From an uncultured Collinsella sp. (GTDB lineage Bacteria > Actinomycetota > Coriobacteriia > Coriobacteriales > Coriobacteriaceae), in assembly GCA_900541055.1 (NCBI GenBank), contig UQHZ01000042.1, positions 1 through 8,475 on the forward strand: a stretch of 8,475 nt of DNA, given 5' to 3'. Position 1 is the stretch's first letter. Each line of letters opens with the position of its first letter. Below the pieces are notes generated by a model. The model had not been told where the DNA came from. It saw only the letters and a list, made by a program, of their open reading frames with translations, and did no database searches. Shown here in pieces: positions 1-5,377 of this stretch. A program made the translations under genes and the position numbers.

Positions 1-42
1 CCCTAGAGTTCGTCGGCAGCGTCAGATGTGTATAAGAGACAG
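1..42 (+). other. Nextera i5 index and Tn5 adapter (non-genomic)
   Basis: Bases 10-42 match, base for base, the 33-nt Nextera Read 1 transposase adapter, ending in the 19-bp Tn5 mosaic end (AGATGTGTATAAGAGACAG at 24-42). The eight bases before it, CCTAGAGT at 2-9, match the i5 index I remember as S516 of the Nextera XT v2 set, and base 1 fits the last C of the P5 flow-cell sequence. This is library construct, not organism DNA. The genomic sequence begins at 43. A minus-strand open frame running into the adapter gives the familiar spurious peptide ending LLYTSDAADEL. Confidence 0.98.
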
Positions 43-176
43 ATCTTGAGCGCGTCCAAAACCTGACGAACTTCCACCCGGTGGGTCGCCTGGCCGAGTA
101 TCGTTACTACGATATGGATGCCGTGACCAACTCCGCCCTCGATCTTTCGGATGAGATTATCGCCTGCCATGCATAA
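43..176 (+). CDS. glf: UDP-galactopyranose mutase, C-terminal end (5' truncated)
   Basis: The frame is open from the adapter junction (first whole codon at 45) to a TAA at 174-176, giving 43 residues. The diagnostic part is VGRLAEYRYYDMDAV, which fits the C-terminal GRLaeYkYYDMD block of UDP-galactopyranose mutases. In these FAD enzymes the block lies near the flavin and helps bind the UDP-galactose substrate. The enzyme interconverts UDP-galactopyranose and UDP-galactofuranose in the cytosol for cell-surface glycans. Roughly the first 320 residues of a usual 360-370 are missing, cut by the tagmentation end rather than by mutation. The stop overlaps the start of the following glycosyltransferase by 8 nt, which suggests one operon and translational coupling. 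The name rests on one motif plus context, so another flavin-dependent glycan enzyme remains possible. Confidence 0.72.
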
Positions 177-1200
177 AGTCATATCATTCGGTATTCCCTC
201 GTATAACGCCGCCAAGGACATGGACCATTGCATCACCTCCATTCTGGAGGGGAGCAATTACGCCACCGATATCGAGATCATCATCGTCGATGACGGTTCC
301 AAGGACGAGACGGCAGCTAAGGCCGACGAGTGGGAGACACGTTATCCCGGCATCATTCGCGCGGTGCATCAGGAGAACGGTGGCCACGGCATTGCCGTCC
401 TTTCGGGCTTGCGCGAGGCACAGGGCGCCTACTACAAGGTCGTCGACTCGGACGACTGGCTCGATGGCGCAGCTCTGTCGACCATGCTTTCGATCCTGCG
501 CGGTTTTGAGGAGCGCGACCAGCGCGTCGACCTCTTTATCTCGAACTATGTGTACGAGAAGGTTTACGAGGGTACGCATACCGCTATTGGCTACAAGTTT
601 GCCCTACCGCGCAAAAAGATTTTTACCTGGGACCAGATCGGTCATTTCCGTCTAGATCAGAATCTGCTCATGCACAGCCTGTGCTATCGCACGGATGTGC
701 TGCGCGCGTCCAATCTACCTATGCCGCCGCACACGTTCTATGTAGACAACATCTACGCCTACGTGCCGCTGCCGCGTTGCAAGACCATGTACTACGCCGA
801 CATCGATCTCTATCGCTACTTTATCGGCCGTGAGGGCCAAAGCGTCAACGAGGCCACGATGGTCAAGCGTCTGGACCAACAGTTTCGCGTGACGCGTATC
901 ATGATGGAGTCGTTCCACCTGTACAGCGATGTCGAGTCGTCGCGTCTGCGCTCGTACATGATGGGCTATTTCACCATGATGATGGCAATCTGCTCGGTGC
1001 TTACTAAGCTTTCCGACGAGGATTGTGCCGACGAGCGCCTGAAGACGTTGTGGAGTGATTTGAAGGCCTACGACGAGCGCATGTATCGTCGTGCCCGCTA
1101 CGGCGTGGTCGGCTTCTTCACCAATCTGCGCGGTCGTGCCGGTGACAAAACCACACTCGGCCTATACCGTCTTGCCTCAAAGATCTTCAAATTCAACTAG
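169..1200 (+). CDS. Family 2 glycosyltransferase (surface glycan)
   Basis: 343 residues from ATG 169. The GT-A fold of a GT2 enzyme is plain: an N-terminal strand with FGIPSYN (7-13), the nucleotide-binding VDDGS (40-44), ENGGHG (69-74), and the metal-binding DSDD (93-96) in the position of the DxD motif. The C-terminal half (about 150-343) is mainly helical and includes a Met-rich hydrophobic stretch near 264-280; I see no definite membrane span and no signal peptide. It should transfer a sugar from a nucleotide donor onto a capsule, teichoic-type or lipid-linked acceptor on the inner membrane face. Because it overlaps a probable glf, galactofuranose transfer is a reasonable guess, but donor and acceptor cannot be read from sequence. 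An in-frame ATG at 151 would add six residues. Neither start has an ideal ribosome site; GGATGAG at 149-155 lies upstream of 169. The gene ends in SKIFKFN, and a copy of that ending recurs inverted about 170 bp downstream. Confidence 0.88.
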   Translation: MHKVISFGIPSYNAAKDMDHCITSILEGSNYATDIEIIIVDDGSKDETAAKADEWETRYPGIIRAVHQENGGHGIAVLSGLREAQGAYYKVVDSDDWLDGAALSTMLSILRGFEERDQRVDLFISNYVYEKVYEGTHTAIGYKFALPRKKIFTWDQIGHFRLDQNLLMHSLCYRTDVLRASNLPMPPHTFYVDNIYAYVPLPRCKTMYYADIDLYRYFIGREGQSVNEATMVKRLDQQFRVTRIMMESFHLYSDVESSRLRSYMMGYFTMMMAICSVLTKLSDEDCADERLKTLWSDLKAYDERMYRRARYGVVGFFTNLRGRAGDKTTLGLYRLASKIFKFN

Positions 1201-1377
1201 CACAGAAGCGCTCGGGTAACGGGGACCCCTGTTCCTTAACTTGCTACTTCGAACAGTCCTGCGCAAGACGGAGGCGCCACTGGCGCCTCCTTTGCGTGCG
1301 GAACTCGTATCAAGTTAAGGACCAGGGGTCCTCTGCTATGTCTCGCTTTATGTCAGCAACCTGAATTTGAAGATCTT
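1180..1377. repeat. Nested, roughly concentric inverted repeats after the GT2 gene
   Basis: Three inverted repeats share nearly one centre at about 1277-1280. The inner one is the perfect 9-bp hairpin at 1270-1290. The middle one has 21-nt arms at 1223-1243 and 1311-1331 that match with a single mismatch. The outer one has 16-nt perfect arms, AAGATCTTCAAATTCA at 1180-1195 and its reverse complement at 1362-1377. The outer left arm lies inside the 3' end of the glycosyltransferase gene. Sequence between the arms pairs poorly. The arrangement could be an old inverted duplication of a gene end, or a dispersed palindrome that landed around a terminator. Confidence 0.75.
1270..1293 (+). terminator. 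Hairpin terminator of the glf/GT2 operon
   Basis: A perfect 9-bp GC stem, GGAGGCGCC at 1270-1278 pairing with GGCGCCTCC at 1282-1290, closes a 3-nt ACT loop and is followed by TTT. It lies 70 nt after the GT2 stop. The U-tract is short, so termination may be partial or factor-assisted. The stem is symmetric but the minus-strand read-out lacks a U-run. Confidence 0.7.
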
Positions 1378-1420
1378 GGACGCGCGGTACACAGGGGCCT
1401 GGGCTGAAAAGAATCTGGTT
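1348..1420 (-). pseudogene. Fossil C-terminus of a second glycosyltransferase
   Basis: On the minus strand a frame ending in TAA at 1348-1350 reads PVYRASKIFKFRLLT. This parallels the C-terminus of the intact upstream gene, GLYRLASKIFKFN, and the two share a 16-nt identical stretch over the KIFKF codons. The reading frame stays open back to about 1485, but similarity is lost before the foldback element beginning at 1425. I read this as the last ~15-20 codons of a related, once convergent glycosyltransferase whose body has been deleted or replaced. The alternative is a short inverted copy of the neighbour's 3' end. The match is short, hence the modest confidence. Confidence 0.4.
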
Positions 1421-1424
1421 GGTA

Positions 1425-1549
1425 GGTTGCCCGGTGGGGCTTGGTTATGTTTGTCGCGAGTTCCGCACGAGCCGAAGAGCACTTAATGTGCTCTTCGTGC
1501 GAGCCAGGACTGTAGAGCAGCAAACATAACCAAGCCCCACCGGGCAACC
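1425..1549. repeat. 125-bp foldback element with perfect 29-bp inverted arms
   Basis: Bases 1425-1453 and 1521-1549 are perfect reverse complements over 29 bp (left arm begins GGTTGCCCGGTGGGGCTTGG). The 67-bp interior holds a second palindrome: CGAAGAGCAC at 1473-1482 pairs with GTGCTCTTCG at 1488-1497 around a TTAAT loop. It contains no gene and shows no obvious target-site duplication at its edges. It sits 12 bp beyond the stop of the P1 peptidase gene, in a convergent gap. Neither strand shows a U-run after the stem, so it is not a classical intrinsic terminator. A small non-autonomous mobile element (MITE or REP-like) is the most likely identity; a structural RNA or recombination relic is also possible. 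Confidence 0.8.
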
Positions 1550-1561
1550 GGACGAGCTAGT

Positions 1562-2563
1562 TTACTTTGCGGCGCCGGGGATGCCGTGGGAGGTTTTGGC
1601 GGTTTTGGCTCCGTTTACGATGGCAGTTTCCAGGGCCCTTACTGCGAGCATGCCCAGCAGGTCTAGGGGAACGGCGGCGCTAGCCTGGGCGCCCAACTTG
1701 CCGCTGGCGAGGGTGTAGATGGTGTCGCCGTCGTTGGTGGTGTGCGTGGGACGGATGGCGTGTGCGTAGGCGTCTGCGGCCATCTGGGAGACCTTGGTGG
1801 CCTGGGCCTTAGTGAGTTTCACGTTGGTGACGATGCAGCTGATGGTGGTGTTGGTGCGGTCGAGCGGCATCTGCATGGATCCGGCGGCGGCAAAAGCGGC
1901 GAGCTCCATGTCGACGATCTGGTCGCTATCGGCCGCGGCGCGCATGCCCGCCACCCACTCGCCGGTGAAGGGGTCGACGACGTTGCCGCAGGCGTTGACC
2001 GAGACCACGGCGCCCACCTTGACGGGGCCGAGTGCCACGGCAGCAGCTCCGAGGCCGGCCTTCATGCAGGTGGCAGGTCCCATGAGTTTGCCTACGGTGG
2101 CGCCGGTGCCGGCACCCACATTGCCCTGCTCGAGCGAGGCAGGGGTGTGGTCGAGCGCCTCGCGCACGGCGGCGATACCGGCCTCAATGTCGGGGCGCAC
2201 GGTGGGGTCGCCAAAGGCGAGGTCGAAGATGCAGCTGGAGCACACGATAGGCACCTGCGTGGGACCGACGGGCAAGCCGATGCCGCGGCTCTCAAGCTCG
2301 CGGGCGACGCCGCTTGCGGCTTCGAGGCCAAAGGCCGATCCGCCCGAAAGGCAGACGGCGTGGACCTTATCGACGGTGTTTTCGGGGCGCAGCAGGTCGG
2401 TCTCGCGCGAAGCGGGAGCGCCACCGCGTACGTCAACGCCACCGGTGGCACCCTCGGGCGCCACGATTACGGTGCAGCCGGTGCCAGCCTCCTCGTCCGT
2501 ATAGTTGCCAAAGCAAAAGCCATCGACGTTGCAGACATCGATGGCTTCGAGCAGTGTGTCCAT
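1562..2563 (-). CDS. P1-family (S58, DmpA-like) self-processing aminopeptidase
   Basis: 333 residues, a usual length for MEROPS S58 (DmpA/BapA) peptidases. These Ntn-type enzymes cleave themselves into alpha and beta chains and then release N-terminal amino acids, including D- or beta-residues in some members. Visible family blocks are SGGSAFGL (73-80), GNVGAGTGAT (148-157), NTTISCIVTN (238-247) and DGDTIYTLASG (278-288). By comparison with BapA (Asn-Ser) and DmpA (Gly-Ser), self-cleavage is expected at Asn238-Thr239, with Thr239 as nucleophile and the new N-terminus of the beta chain. No signal peptide is seen, so it is probably cytosolic. The start is set by AGGAG six bases before ATG 2563; the frame stays open further upstream but only as an overlap with maf. 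The 100-bp gap behind maf holds that gene's terminator and a 6-bp hairpin (2586-2602) in the leader. TACAAT at 2626-2631, read on the minus strand, is a possible -10 without a clear -35. Substrate unknown. Confidence 0.9.
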   Translation of the reverse strand: MDTLLEAIDVCNVDGFCFGNYTDEEAGTGCTVIVAPEGATGGVDVRGGAPASRETDLLRPENTVDKVHAVCLSGGSAFGLEAASGVARELESRGIGLPVGPTQVPIVCSSCIFDLAFGDPTVRPDIEAGIAAVREALDHTPASLEQGNVGAGTGATVGKLMGPATCMKAGLGAAAVALGPVKVGAVVSVNACGNVVDPFTGEWVAGMRAAADSDQIVDMELAAFAAAGSMQMPLDRTNTTISCIVTNVKLTKAQATKVSQMAADAYAHAIRPTHTTNDGDTIYTLASGKLGAQASAAVPLDLLGMLAVRALETAIVNGAKTAKTSHGIPGAAK

Positions 2564-2632
2564 ATTTTCTCCTATCGGTTTTCCGCCGGGCCTTATGCCC
2601 GGTCGGGATCCGTACGGTACGGCAAAATTGTA

Positions 2633-2655
2633 GGCGCTGGGGGATACCCAGCGCC
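2633..2655 (-). terminator. Hairpin after maf
   Basis: On the minus strand GGCGCTGGG (2655-2647) pairs with CCCAGCGCC (2641-2633) in a perfect 9-bp stem with a 5-nt loop, starting 8 nt past the maf stop. It is followed by TACAATTTTG, an interrupted U-tract. This would end the DJ-1/maf transcript, probably leakily, leaving room for read-through into the P1 peptidase gene. Confidence 0.65.
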
Positions 2656-2663
2656 AGATGTAA

Positions 2664-3245
2664 TTACGAGAGTTTTTGAATCGCGCGTGCGACGCGGGCG
2701 ATGGGCAAGCCCACCACGTTGTAGAAGTCGCCCGAAATGTCATGCACGAGCATGCGGCCGCCTGTGCCCTGGATGCCGTAGGCTCCGGCCTTGTCCATGG
2801 GTTCGCCGGAGGCAACATAGCGCTCAATCTGCTCTTCGGTAAGCTCATAGAACGTCACGTCGGTCACATCGACAAACGACAGGCTCTCGGCGGCATGCGG
2901 AGCTGTAGCGTCGCCGGCTTTAACGATGCAGACGCCGGTCGCCACCTGGTGCGTGCGGCCCGAAAGCTCGCGGAGCATGGTGCGCGCCTCGTCCTCGTTT
3001 GCCGGCTTACCCAATATATGGCCGTCAAAGGTGACAATAGTATCGGCCGCGACGGTCAGTTCGTTGGGCTCGGCATGCTCGGCCGCGACGGCAGCAGCTT
3101 TGGCACGCGCCAAGCGCTCGACGAGCGTAAGCGGAGCTTCGCCATCAAAAGGCGTTTCATCGATGTCTGCGGGAATTACGCGAATGTTATAGCCCGCCTC
3201 GCGCATCAGCTCTATGCGGCGCGGCGATTGCGAAGCCAAAATCAT
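2664..3245 (-). CDS. maf: Maf-family nucleoside triphosphate pyrophosphatase
   Basis: 193 residues, full length for the family. Maf proteins hydrolyse NTPs to NMP and pyrophosphate and clear modified or surplus nucleotides; overexpression in Bacillus blocks septation, hence the older name. Hallmarks present are LASQSPRR (3-10) for the phosphate site, the catalytic acid in VAADTIVTFDG (65-75), LGKP with Lys80 (78-81), and the C-terminal GAYGIQG and GDFYNVVGLP blocks. The latter are typical of the dTTP/UTP-hydrolysing YhdE/Maf branch rather than the m7GTP-hydrolysing YceF branch; this subgroup call is from motif memory. The protein is cytosolic. Its ATG overlaps the stop of the DJ-1 gene in an ATGA tetranucleotide (3242-3245), so translation is very likely coupled and both come from the promoter near 3822-3850. 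A 9-bp hairpin follows the stop. Nothing looks damaged. Confidence 0.93.
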   Translation of the reverse strand: MILASQSPRRIELMREAGYNIRVIPADIDETPFDGEAPLTLVERLARAKAAAVAAEHAEPNELTVAADTIVTFDGHILGKPANEDEARTMLRELSGRTHQVATGVCIVKAGDATAPHAAESLSFVDVTDVTFYELTEEQIERYVASGEPMDKAGAYGIQGTGGRMLVHDISGDFYNVVGLPIARVARAIQKLS

Positions 3246-3784
3246 AGTTGGATGCCCTCGGCGACCTTCTCGACGGCCTTTTCGCCGGCGAGCGTGCGCA
3301 GTAGCTCCAAGGCAAAGGGGAGTGACTGTGCCATGCCGCTGGCAGTGATGATATTGCCGTCTTGCGTGACCTTCTCACCGGTATAGGTGCCCTCGGGGAA
3401 GCTCTTCTCAAAGCCGGGGAAGCACGTGGCGCGGCGTCCCTCGAGTAGACCAAGCTCGCCTAGGATAAACGGGGCGGCGCAGATGGCGGCAACGTGCTTG
3501 GTCGCGGCGAAATCGCAGACTACGTCGCAGACGCGCTGGTCGGCGCGCAGGTTGGTGGCACCGGGCAGGCCGCCGGGCAGCACGACGCAGTCGTACTCGT
3601 CAAAGTCGATCTCGTCAAAGAGCGCATCGCAGGTCACGGGAATCTGCAGTGAGCTCACGACCTCGCGCGTGGGCATGATCGAGACGAGCGTGGCGCGCAC
3701 GCCGCCGCGACGCATGACGTCGACCATGGTCAGGCATTCAATCGTTTCAAAGCCATCGGCGGCGAGAACGGCAACGCTGGGCAT
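3242..3784 (-). CDS. DJ-1/PfpI family protein (YajL/ThiJ-like)
   Basis: 180 residues, one complete DJ-1/PfpI domain. The nucleophile is Cys102 in AAICAAPFILGELG (99-112), aligning with DJ-1 Cys106 in AAICAGP. Glu16 in ETIECLTMVDVMRRGG aligns with DJ-1 Glu18, which lowers the pKa of that cysteine. VVLPGGLPGATNLR (67-80) is the usual nucleophile-elbow partner strand. Members have been described as glyoxalases, protein and nucleotide deglycases (disputed), chaperones and oxidative-stress sensors; the label of a thiazole-phosphate synthesis enzyme is a historical misnomer. The protein should be cytosolic. The start is fixed by AAGGA six bases before ATG 3784; the frame remains open to 3850, but that extension covers the promoter. 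It is first in a two-gene unit with maf, which starts inside its stop codon. Confidence 0.92.
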   Translation of the reverse strand: MPSVAVLAADGFETIECLTMVDVMRRGGVRATLVSIMPTREVVSSLQIPVTCDALFDEIDFDEYDCVVLPGGLPGATNLRADQRVCDVVCDFAATKHVAAICAAPFILGELGLLEGRRATCFPGFEKSFPEGTYTGEKVTQDGNIITASGMAQSLPFALELLRTLAGEKAVEKVAEGIQL

Positions 3785-3821
3785 GAGAGTTCCTTTCGTA
3801 AGGCGGCATACAATTAGCCGT

Positions 3822-3850
3822 CTTATACCCCGAAGACATGCGCTTGCCAC
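3822..3850 (-). promoter_or_regulatory. Likely sigma-A promoter of the DJ-1/maf unit
   Basis: Read on the minus strand: GTGGCA (3850-3845) as -35, a 17-nt spacer, and TATAAG (3827-3822) as -10. Four of six and five of six positions match the consensus, with the ideal spacing. Transcription would begin near 3815, about 30 nt before the ATG. No operator is evident. Confidence 0.55.
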
Positions 3851-3869
3851 GCTCGATTTCCCAATGTTT

Positions 3870-3928
3870 AAAAAGGGACGGGGATTAAATAATCATTCGG
3901 TACAAATTGATTATTTAATCCCCGTCCC
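3870..3928 (-). terminator. 21-bp perfect palindrome acting as the rlmD terminator; REP-like repeat
   Basis: Arms at 3875-3895 (GGGACGGGGATTAAATAATCA) and 3908-3928 are perfect reverse complements over 21 bp, with a 12-nt loop. On the minus strand the stem starts about 35 nt after the rlmD stop and runs straight into five T residues (3874-3870), a good intrinsic terminator for rlmD. The plus-strand read-out has no U-run. The long stem, GC-rich outer end and AT-rich inner end are more elaborate than a normal terminator and recall dispersed repetitive palindromes. Confidence 0.78.
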
Positions 3929-3963
3929 AGAAAAATCATCGGTCGTGGTCTTGGGCAAACAGT

Positions 3964-5277
3964 CTAGTTGCGCTTGAGGTGGACGACGGTTTCGCAGTGG
4001 AAGGTTTGCGGGAACAGGTCGACCGGCGTGATCTTGACGGGGGAGAAGGTGCCCTCCTCGACAAAGCGCTTGAGGTCGCGGGCCAGGGTGGCAGGGTCGC
4101 AGCTCACGTAGGCGACATCACGGGCGCTCGTGCTGGCGATAAGGTCGATCGCCTCGGGCGCGAGGCCCGCGCGTGGCGGATCGACTACTAGGACATCGGC
4201 GTCCTGATCGGGGAACTCGCGCACCGCGTCGCCGCCGATGACGTCGACGTTATCGAGCTTGTTGATCTCCAGGTTGCGACGCAGGTCGCGCACGGCCGGG
4301 CCGTAGGCTTCGACGGCGGCGACAAAATCGCAGCGGCGAGCGAGCGGCAGGGTAAAGGTGCCGGCACCGCAGTACAGGTCCACGGCTAGCTCGTCTTCCT
4401 GCGGGTCGAGGGCGTCCATAACGAGCTCAATCAGAATCTCGGCGCCCTTGGTATTGACCTGGAAAAACGACGGGGCAGATAAGCGCATCTGGCCTTCGGC
4501 GATATTCTCGGTCCACGAGCCCTCGCCGGCGAGCATCTCGACTTTGGAGACACGGCGGGCTTTCTTTTCGCCCTTGCTCATCACACGCACCACGCTCGTG
4601 GGATGAGCGGCGTCCGCCAGCACGCGGGAGACCTGCGAGCGCGGGAAGGAACCCGTGGGCGTCCAGAGTGCGACCTCGAGCGCTTTGGTGCGACGCGAGG
4701 CACGAATGCCCACGCGCTCAAGGCCCAGATCGTGGCTGCCGCTCAGATAGTTGAGCGCGCCGACGACCGATTTGAGTGCCTTCGGGAAGCGTTTGTCGAA
4801 CAACGGACACGAATCGACGGTCACGATTTTGCTGGGATCGACGCCGTGCATGCCAAGGCGCACGCGACCGTTGACGACGGTCGGTTCGAGCTCGATTTTA
4901 TTGCGGTAGCCCCAGTCGTCCTTGGTATGGCGGATGGGCTGCACCAGCTCATCGACCTGCTCAGGAGCGAACTTGCCGATGCGCTCGAGCGTGGAGCGCA
5001 GGTTTTGCTCCTTGGCGGCGAGCTGTGTCGTGCGTGAGAGATTGCCCCACGAGCAGCCGCCGCAGATGCCCACGAAGGGGCAGGGAGGCTGAATGCGATC
5101 GGGGCTTGGCTCCAGAATCTCGGTGGTGCGGGCGCGCATGAACGACTTGCCGTCCTGTACGACCTCGGCCTCGACGGTGTCGCCTGCCACGGCACCCTGC
5201 ACAAAGACGGCCTTGCCGTTGTCGGCGTGCGCCAGCCCGTCGGCGCCGTAGGTCATCGATTCTATAGTGAGCTTCAT
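3964..5277 (-). CDS. rlmD: 23S rRNA (uracil-C5)-methyltransferase, RlmD/TrmA family
   Basis: 437 residues. An N-terminal TRAM RNA-binding domain (about 1-58) is followed by the 4Fe-4S cysteines Cys66, Cys72 and Cys75 (CPFVGICGGC) and Cys157 (DSCPLF), then the SAM-dependent methyltransferase domain. That domain shows FFQVN (271-275), DLYCGAGTF (300-308), DPPRAG (366-371), the catalytic nucleophile Cys393 in SCDPATLARD, and the base Glu429 in HCETVVHL. All catalytic residues are present. The enzyme methylates uracil C5 in 23S rRNA; U1939 is the RlmD site in E. coli, and Gram-positive RlmCD modifies U747 as well, which cannot be resolved here. ATG 5277 is chosen because the TRAM domain begins right there (MKLTIESMTYG) and AGG lies about eight bases upstream; a more distant ATG at 5313 lacks any such signal. 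It lies 100 bp behind ppk, with that gene's terminator between them, so any promoter of its own must be very short or it depends on read-through. Its own end carries the 3870-3928 palindrome. Confidence 0.93.
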   Translation of the reverse strand: MKLTIESMTYGADGLAHADNGKAVFVQGAVAGDTVEAEVVQDGKSFMRARTTEILEPSPDRIQPPCPFVGICGGCSWGNLSRTTQLAAKEQNLRSTLERIGKFAPEQVDELVQPIRHTKDDWGYRNKIELEPTVVNGRVRLGMHGVDPSKIVTVDSCPLFDKRFPKALKSVVGALNYLSGSHDLGLERVGIRASRRTKALEVALWTPTGSFPRSQVSRVLADAAHPTSVVRVMSKGEKKARRVSKVEMLAGEGSWTENIAEGQMRLSAPSFFQVNTKGAEILIELVMDALDPQEDELAVDLYCGAGTFTLPLARRCDFVAAVEAYGPAVRDLRRNLEINKLDNVDVIGGDAVREFPDQDADVLVVDPPRAGLAPEAIDLIASTSARDVAYVSCDPATLARDLKRFVEEGTFSPVKITPVDLFPQTFHCETVVHLKRN

Positions 5278-5320
5278 ATCCCTGCCTGTCATTCGCGTTG
5301 TTATTCGCACCATGGTAGCA

Positions 5321-5367
5321 GGGAAAAGCGCCCCGCATCCGAGGCTTTCCTCAAATGCGGGGCGCTT
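5321..5367 (-). terminator. Intrinsic terminator of ppk
   Basis: On the minus strand AAGCGCCCCGCAT (5367-5355) pairs over 13 bp with ATGCGGGGCGCTT (5338-5326). The 16-nt apical part itself holds a small GAGG/CCTC hairpin. The stem is followed by TTTTCCC. It starts 10 nt past the ppk stop and is the strongest terminator in the window. Confidence 0.88.
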
Positions 5368-5377
5368 CTACAAACGT

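Noticed and set aside
3..257. Minus-strand 84-residue open frame at the left end
   Set aside because: It starts inside the adapter and encodes the well-known adapter peptide; the rest is antisense to glf and GT2.
1353..1547. Minus-strand 64-residue frame through the foldback element
   Set aside because: It reads through both palindromic arms, has no ribosome site and no family resemblance; the fossil glycosyltransferase codons lie in a different frame.
1425..1549. CRISPR array or tRNA-like structure in the convergent gap
   Set aside because: There is a single inverted pair, with no direct repeats at regular spacing and no cloverleaf or CCA end.
1742..2842. Plus-strand 366-residue open frame opposite the P1 peptidase
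   Set aside because: Long antisense frames are expected in GC-rich coding DNA. It is Gly/His/Arg-rich, shows no family motif and spans two real genes.
2564..2848. N-terminal extension of the P1 peptidase to 2848
   Set aside because: The extension overlaps the 3' end of maf in another frame and a hairpin region; a good AGGAG and the family N-terminus support the start at 2563.
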